Below the pieces are notes generated by a model, which ran no database searches, was not told the origin of the DNA, and worked only from the letters and a program-made list of their open reading frames with translations. A DNA stretch of 64,000 nucleotides from Berryella intestinalis (lineage in GTDB: Bacteria; Actinomycetota; Coriobacteriia; Coriobacteriales; Eggerthellaceae). Position numbers and translations under genes: made by a program. Below are positions 60,080 to 64,000 of the stretch, one piece after another (the first letter of the stretch is position 1; each line of letters begins with the position of its first letter). The DNA is taken from NCBI RefSeq assembly GCF_000814825.1, contig NZ_CP009302.1, positions 1,903,094 through 1,967,093 of the forward strand, read 5' to 3'.

Positions 60080-60751
60080 CTAGAGAGGCTTTTTTTGCGC
60101 GTAACTTACCGGACGGGGAAGTTTGATCCGGGGACGGGCCGTTTTCTCGAAAACCAGAATGGTCCTGAACGTTTCCCCGTCGCTGAGATACACCGACCGT
60201 TGGGAAACCAGCTTCATCCCCAGCATGTCCTGCACTTCCAGCGCATGATTGAACTCCCCGTCTGAAACCTGGGCCTTATAGCAAACCAAGCGGCCGCCCA
60301 TCTTCAGAAGGGGGGACGAAAACTCGAGAAGGACCGATAGCTGGGCGAGAGCCCGAGCTGTGATAAGGGAGAAGGCCTTGGGATGCTCTAAAGCCATCTC
60401 TTCGATGCGGCCGGTATGCGTGGAGACCTGGTCCGCCAGGCCGAGTTCTTCGACGATACCGTCGAGGATAGCCGTCTTCTTTCTTCTCGTGTCCACCAAT
60501 GTAGTTGGACGTCCCGTGGCGATGGCGATCGTGATGCCGGGGAAACCTCCCCCTGTACCGAGGTCGGCATACTTTCCCTCGGGAGCGGAAAGGCATTCAT
60601 CCAAACCGACGAGAGAATCCTCGACATGAAGCAGCAATCCGTCTTCCAGAGAATCGATGCGCGTTAGATTCGTCGTCTTGTTCGCTTCGATAACCAACTC
60701 GAGATGGGACTGCATCAAAGCTGCCATATCTTCGGTTATACGGTTATCCAT
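60080..60751 (-). CDS. rsmG: 16S rRNA (guanine-N7) methyltransferase RsmG
   Basis: The 223-residue enzyme methylates N7 of G527 in 16S rRNA. DLGTGGGFPGI is the SAM motif, and HVEDSLVGL and ITARALAQL are family segments. It precedes parA in the conserved origin-proximal order. Confidence 0.95.
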   Translation of the reverse strand: MDNRITEDMAALMQSHLELVIEANKTTNLTRIDSLEDGLLLHVEDSLVGLDECLSAPEGKYADLGTGGGFPGITIAIATGRPTTLVDTRRKKTAILDGIVEELGLADQVSTHTGRIEEMALEHPKAFSLITARALAQLSVLLEFSSPLLKMGGRLVCYKAQVSDGEFNHALEVQDMLGMKLVSQRSVYLSDGETFRTILVFEKTARPRIKLPRPVSYAQKKPL

Positions 60752-60819
60752 GTTCGATCCTCAAGAAACAATGACGGGCGATTGGGGAGTTGGGAGATAG
60801 GGATGGAGCCATCATACAA

Positions 60820-60847
60820 GAAAGGCCTTCTGATCCGAAGGCCTTTC
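60820..60847 (-). terminator. Terminator after jag
   Basis: GAAAGGCCTTC and GAAGGCCTTTC form an 11-bp stem; the minus strand continues TTGTATG. A moderate U-tract. Confidence 0.65.
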
Positions 60848-60915
60848 GCGTACCCACATGTATTAATCGCCCCCGAGCTACGGAAACGAGGTCATCCGAG
60901 GCGAAGCGGGACTGT

Positions 60916-61470
60916 CTACCTCACCGGAAGGATGACGATATGCCTTGCCGGGCCCTCACCCTCGGAAGCAGTCCGAACCCTGTTGTCATCCCTCAGCGCA
61001 ACATGAATGATACGGCGCTCGTACGGGCTCATAGGGCGAAGCTTCACGCTTCTGCCGTTCTGGGCGGCTTTCTTGGCAGATGACCGTGCCAAAGACTCCA
61101 GTTTCTGCCGCTGGCGGTTCTTGTAACCCTCGATATCGATGATCACAGGGAAGCGGAACCCGATCTGGCGCACCGTCAAAGCGGAAACGATGAACTGGAG
61201 AGCCTCGAGCGTCCTGCCGTGGCGGCCGATCAACACCGCAAGATCGTCACCCGTGATATCCAGGATCAGCTCCCCTTCGTCGCCATCGTATTCATCGATA
61301 GTGACTTCGCCAACATCGAAGTGCTTCAAAATCTGCTTCAACGATGCAATCGCGGTATCTGCAACATGGTCGAGTTCTTCGTCAGTCAGATCCATGCGCT
61401 CGGGCACGGATTCCTTTTCGAAACGGGGGGTTGCCTTTTCAACCAAGTCTTCTTGGGTTTCGTTTTCCAT
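60916..61470 (-). CDS. jag: KH/R3H RNA-binding protein Jag (KhpB)
   Basis: The 184-residue protein has a KH domain with the GRHGRTLEALQ loop and a C-terminal R3H domain (PMSPYERRIIHVALRDD). The N-terminal Jag_N domain of Firmicutes is absent; an acidic stretch of about 45 residues replaces it. It binds RNA and affects cell division or wall synthesis in other Gram-positives. It follows yidC with a parS site in the gap. Confidence 0.94.
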   Translation of the reverse strand: MENETQEDLVEKATPRFEKESVPERMDLTDEELDHVADTAIASLKQILKHFDVGEVTIDEYDGDEGELILDITGDDLAVLIGRHGRTLEALQFIVSALTVRQIGFRFPVIIDIEGYKNRQRQKLESLARSSAKKAAQNGRSVKLRPMSPYERRIIHVALRDDNRVRTASEGEGPARHIVILPVR

Positions 61471-61512
61471 CGAATGCTCCTCTTGGTCAGCTCAAATCAG
61501 CGCTTCGCAAAA

Positions 61513-61528
61513 TGTTTCACGTGAAACA
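61513..61528. promoter_or_regulatory. parS site (jag-yidC intergenic)
   Basis: TGTTTCACGTGAAACA between the yidC stop and the jag start, the copy closest to the origin. Confidence 0.95.
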
Positions 61529-61535
61529 GTACCAT

Positions 61536-62306
61536 TTAACGCTTCTTGGTGGGGCGTTTTTTCTTCTCCTTGCGGATCACTTCGATAGCGACCGGCTCGT
61601 CTTCCTTCTCGGCTTCGAGACGCGCGTCGCGATCCTTCATGATCTTCATCGAAACCTGCTGCTGAGCGACGCCGATAAGCGAGGAAAGACCCCAGTACAG
61701 CAAAACGCCGGCCGGCGAGCTCCAACCGATCCAGAGCATGAACACCGTCATGAAAGCGGACATGACCAGCATCTGAGTACGCTGGGAGCTGTTCTTCTGA
61801 TTCAGCTGCATCAGGACCATCGGGGCGAACGTCGCGCCTGCGAACACTACGAGAAGGATCGCGTAGGGGATGAACGGTCCGAAACCCTCGGACAGAGCAA
61901 CAGAGGGGCTGGTGATCAGGTTCGGAACGAGATGGTAGAACGAGTAGTTCACATCGCCCAAGCGAGCGGACATCTCGTTGAGAACCTGGAACAGCGCGAT
62001 GAAGATGGGCATCTGCAGGAACAAGGGCAGGCACCCCGTAAGCGGGTTGAATTTGGCCTCCGCATAGAGCTTCTGCATCTCTTCCTGCAAACGAGGCTGA
62101 TCATCGGCGTATTTGGCCTGCAACTCCTGCAGCTTCGGCTGGATCTTCTGCATCTGGTAAGAAGACTTGGTCGAAGCGTGCGTGAGGGGAGAAATGATCA
62201 CGCGGAGAATGAGCGTGACGATGAGGATCGCCATACCCCAGTCGCCCGCAATGGAGTAGAAGAAGTTGAGCAGATCGAAAACGAGGTTCTTAAACGCTTC
62301 CCACAT
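61536..62306 (-). CDS. yidC: Membrane protein insertase YidC
   Basis: The 256-residue Oxa1/YidC core inserts and folds membrane proteins with or without Sec. It has about five membrane helices, the conserved helix with Arg in LILRVIISPLTHAST, the cytoplasmic hairpin QPKLQELQAKY, and a Lys-rich tail (KEKKKRPTKKR) that can contact the ribosome. It lacks the large Gram-negative periplasmic domain. Confidence 0.96.
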   Translation of the reverse strand: MWEAFKNLVFDLLNFFYSIAGDWGMAILIVTLILRVIISPLTHASTKSSYQMQKIQPKLQELQAKYADDQPRLQEEMQKLYAEAKFNPLTGCLPLFLQMPIFIALFQVLNEMSARLGDVNYSFYHLVPNLITSPSVALSEGFGPFIPYAILLVVFAGATFAPMVLMQLNQKNSSQRTQMLVMSAFMTVFMLWIGWSSPAGVLLYWGLSSLIGVAQQQVSMKIMKDRDARLEAEKEDEPVAIEVIRKEKKKRPTKKR

Positions 62307-62318
62307 AAACGTTGTTCC

Positions 62319-62588
62319 TTAACGGGATTTCGGAATATCCTCGGGTACCGGATCGTACCCATGAGGACCTCCAGGCCGGCATTTCAAAATACGTTGGGTC
62401 GTCAATCCGAGTGCCTTCCAGAATCCGAACCTCTTGAAAGCGATGATCCCATACTGCGAGCACGTCGGTTCAAAACGGCAGCAGCCGGGAAACAAAGGCG
62501 AGATCACGGTTCTATAGGCGACGATAAGAAAAATAGCAAGATTGGAAGGCAACCGCATAACGATATGTCCCAATCTTGCTATCAACAT
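62319..62588 (-). CDS. yidD: Membrane protein insertion efficiency factor YidD
   Basis: The small protein shows the family core AYRTVISPLFPGCCRFEPTCSQYG with three conserved Cys residues and RILKCRPGGPHGYDPVP. The ATG at 62588 overlaps the rnpA stop (TAATG), giving 89 residues; ATG 62558 (79 residues) better matches the usual family start. It assists YidC-dependent insertion. Confidence 0.93.
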   Translation of the reverse strand: MLIARLGHIVMRLPSNLAIFLIVAYRTVISPLFPGCCRFEPTCSQYGIIAFKRFGFWKALGLTTQRILKCRPGGPHGYDPVPEDIPKSR

Positions 62589-62926
62589 TAAACCTGTTCC
62601 GCCAAACGAGCTTTTTTCAGCACATCTCGGTAAGCAGCTCTCACCTCTTCGTACGAAGAAGCGGTTATACGGGTCTTCGCCAACAAAACGACATCGCAGT
62701 TGAAACCAGCAGGAGACTCGTCCAGCCTGATGCTGCGCAACCGCCGCTTCGCCTTGTTCCTCCATACCGCATTACCCGACTTCTTTCCCGCAATAAAAGC
62801 AACACGACCATCCAGGCCGTGCTGACTTTTTGTGCGCGAAGCTATAAGCGTGAAGTAAGGAGTGCTAAAACGTCTTCCTTGTTTGAACAGAGAAGAGATT
62901 TCTGCGCTGGATTTTATAGTATCCAA
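62588..62926 (-). CDS. rnpA: Ribonuclease P protein component, probable TTG start
   Basis: RnpA binds the RNase P RNA that trims tRNA 5' ends. AFIAGKKSGNAVWRNKAKRRLR is the RNR signature. No ATG fits; the TTG at 62926 opens DTIKSSAEISSLFKQGRRF, the normal family N-terminus, and gives 112 residues. The open frame continues upstream through rpmH and is not used. The ribosome site is weak. Confidence 0.92.
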   Translation of the reverse strand: MDTIKSSAEISSLFKQGRRFSTPYFTLIASRTKSQHGLDGRVAFIAGKKSGNAVWRNKAKRRLRSIRLDESPAGFNCDVVLLAKTRITASSYEEVRAAYRDVLKKARLAEQV

Positions 62927-62939
62927 CCCAGACTCGTTT

Positions 62940-63074
62940 CTAGACAGTGAGACGCTTACGACCCTTGGCGCGGCGGGCAGCGAGAACGCGGCGGCCGCCC
63001 TTAGTAGCCATGCGGGCACGGAAGCCGTGGCACTTAGCCCTTTTACGGGTGTTCGGTTGATAGGTGCGTTTCAT
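62940..63074 (-). CDS. rpmH: 50S ribosomal protein L34
   Basis: The 44-residue protein reads [20 protein letters not shown] followed by a Gly/Arg/Lys-rich part ending in KGRKRLTV. It is the universal L34 sequence and the first gene leaving the origin on this side. Confidence 0.98.
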   Translation of the reverse strand: MKRTYQPNTRKRAKCHGFRARMATKGGRRVLAARRAKGRKRLTV

Positions 63075-64000
63075 TGACATTCCTTCCAATACTGACAAGA
63101 GCAACCCAGGTATTATACAGGCTTGCTCTGAAACGGCAAAGCGCCAGACAGCCGATTTCCCCGTACATCAGGGAATAAAGCTGAAAGGCCCCTTTGAGGC
63201 CCAGACAGGAAACAAGGCGAGCGCCCGCTTTCCAGACAAAAGCCCAGGGAAGCGAAATTATAGCTGTTCATAGCTTTCACATACACTATTTTTATCGGGC
63301 GCTGCCTTAAAATCCACGATTCATCTGCAAAAAAGCCGATAGACAACAAGCTGGGGCGAAGGCACCCCATATATGGTGTCGAGCGGTCATCAAAGGCACA
63401 ATACAGGCGTGTTCAGAAACAGAGAGAAAAACCTCTCTGTGAAAAAACGGGTAAAGGTGTGATTCCGACAGCGTGAAAAAGCAGTCTTTAACAATTTGAT
63501 TGTTGAAATAGTTGAAAACTTTCAATTTGTGCAAGTCAGTATGTGGAAAAGATAATGCACCAGAAAAGTCAATGCCAAATCTTCATTTTTTAAAATTAGC
63601 TTTTGATCAGCGATTACTGGAAGATGAAAAAGGAATGTTGCTCTGAACTGGCTTTTTAATACAAGCTGTTGGCCGACTCGACTTCTTTTTCATGTTTTCG
63701 CAGATGGCTTGGAACCTGTAGGAAAGGGCCGCTTCGCCCTTATGTTTAGAATTACCCCCTGTCACCAGGTATTGGAGATTATTCAACCTCTTTACCCCTT
63801 GGTTTCCTTTTTCCACTCTGGTTTTCCCTGTATTTCACTCTTTTCCACAAATGATGAATAAAGTGTTAAAAACTGTGAAATCTAGTGAAATGCCAAGGTG
63901 AATTTCCAACAGGGAACTTTCACCTAAGAAAAAGGGTGAATAAACGGAAACTTGTCGTATGGTGGAAAGAACTTTTTAACAAAGAAGCCGTTACAATGGG
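63075..64000. other. Probable oriC region (rpmH-dnaA intergenic)
   Basis: About 925 bp of AT-rich sequence hold no convincing gene. DnaA-box-like sites occur at 63438-63446 (TGTGAAAAA), 63542-63550 (TGTGGAAAA), 63841-63849 (TTTTCCACA) and 63874-63882 (TGTGAAATC). Several more GTGAAA/TTTCAC pieces lie in the last 200 bp. The position next to rpmH and the parS cluster supports an origin. dnaA should lie to the right; an ATG at 63996 cannot be judged. Confidence 0.8.

Noticed and set aside
63607..63816. A 69-codon minus-strand frame in the origin region
   Set aside because: It has no ribosome site or recognisable sequence and lies among the DnaA-box-like sites; it looks like a chance frame in AT-rich DNA.
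63996..63998. ATG at the window end as the dnaA start
   Set aside because: Only five bases of possible coding sequence are visible and no ribosome site is evident, so it cannot be supported.
1..64000. CRISPR arrays, insertion sequences, prophage and rRNA genes
   Set aside because: No regularly spaced direct repeats, transposase or integrase motifs, phage structural genes or rRNA segments were seen.

Overview
The window is about 62% G+C with closely packed genes. It looks like the chromosome of an anaerobic gut actinobacterium of the class Coriobacteriia, most likely family Eggerthellaceae (relatives of Eggerthella, Gordonibacter and Slackia). The evidence is a Tat-exported flavin reductase beside a membrane-bound LuxR-type regulator, an arginine deiminase locus, a periplasmic molybdopterin oxidoreductase operon, a tungsten/molybdenum aldehyde oxidoreductase, LPXTG surface proteins and an actinobacterial-type origin region. 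The genus is inferred from gene content and was not tested by alignment.

Layout. 0-5 kb: the end of a cobalamin-independent methionine synthase-like gene coupled to a small OsmC-like gene, a membrane-anchored DUF5067-like protein, an HTH/Ser-Thr kinase pair and an AlkD-like repair protein. 5-10.3 kb: a TrpR-like regulator and ilvE, then a Tat-secreted flavin reductase divergent from a LuxR-type membrane regulator whose reading frame is broken before the HTH. 10.3-14.6 kb: arginine deiminase, basic amino acid antiporter and aminotransferase, separated by hairpins. 15-20.4 kb: two cell-wall-anchored surface proteins. 20.5-21.9 kb: infC-rpmI-rplT with an attenuator-like leader and a probable ATA start. 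22-31.5 kb: two membrane proteins, an Fe-S protein, a MobB-MobA fusion and a Psr/Phs-type molybdopterin oxidoreductase operon (catalytic subunit, Fe-S subunit, NrfD subunit, TorD chaperone). 30.8-37.7 kb: a four-gene module of YdhY-like ferredoxin, YdhV-like AOR, an IscU-like fusion protein and a membrane LuxR regulator. Its two divergent promoter regions share a 17-bp palindrome, and it is the best candidate here for an undescribed system. 37.7-44.7 kb: alcohol dehydrogenase, galE, an LCP cell-wall ligase, a small XRE regulator with tandem operators, phosphoglucomutase, a HAD phosphatase and tRNA-Gly(CCC). 44.9-47 kb: a probably acquired AlbA-type regulator bracketed by matching palindromes, plus a gene remnant. 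47-63.1 kb: a degenerate M28 peptidase-like membrane protein, a coiled-coil membrane protein, an exonuclease-DinG helicase, ddl, rlmN, then parB-parA-rsmG-jag-yidC-yidD-rnpA-rpmH. 63.1-64 kb: an AT-rich oriC-like region with DnaA-box-like sites. Four perfect parS sites lie within 12.5 kb of it.

How it fits together. Energy metabolism dominates the middle: exported flavin and molybdopterin reductases, an AOR with its own ferredoxin, molybdenum cofactor maturation and arginine fermentation. The regulators seen in the sequence are mostly membrane LuxR proteins next to the respiratory genes they probably control. The right end is the conserved origin-proximal block for segregation, membrane insertion and RNA processing, all transcribed away from the origin.
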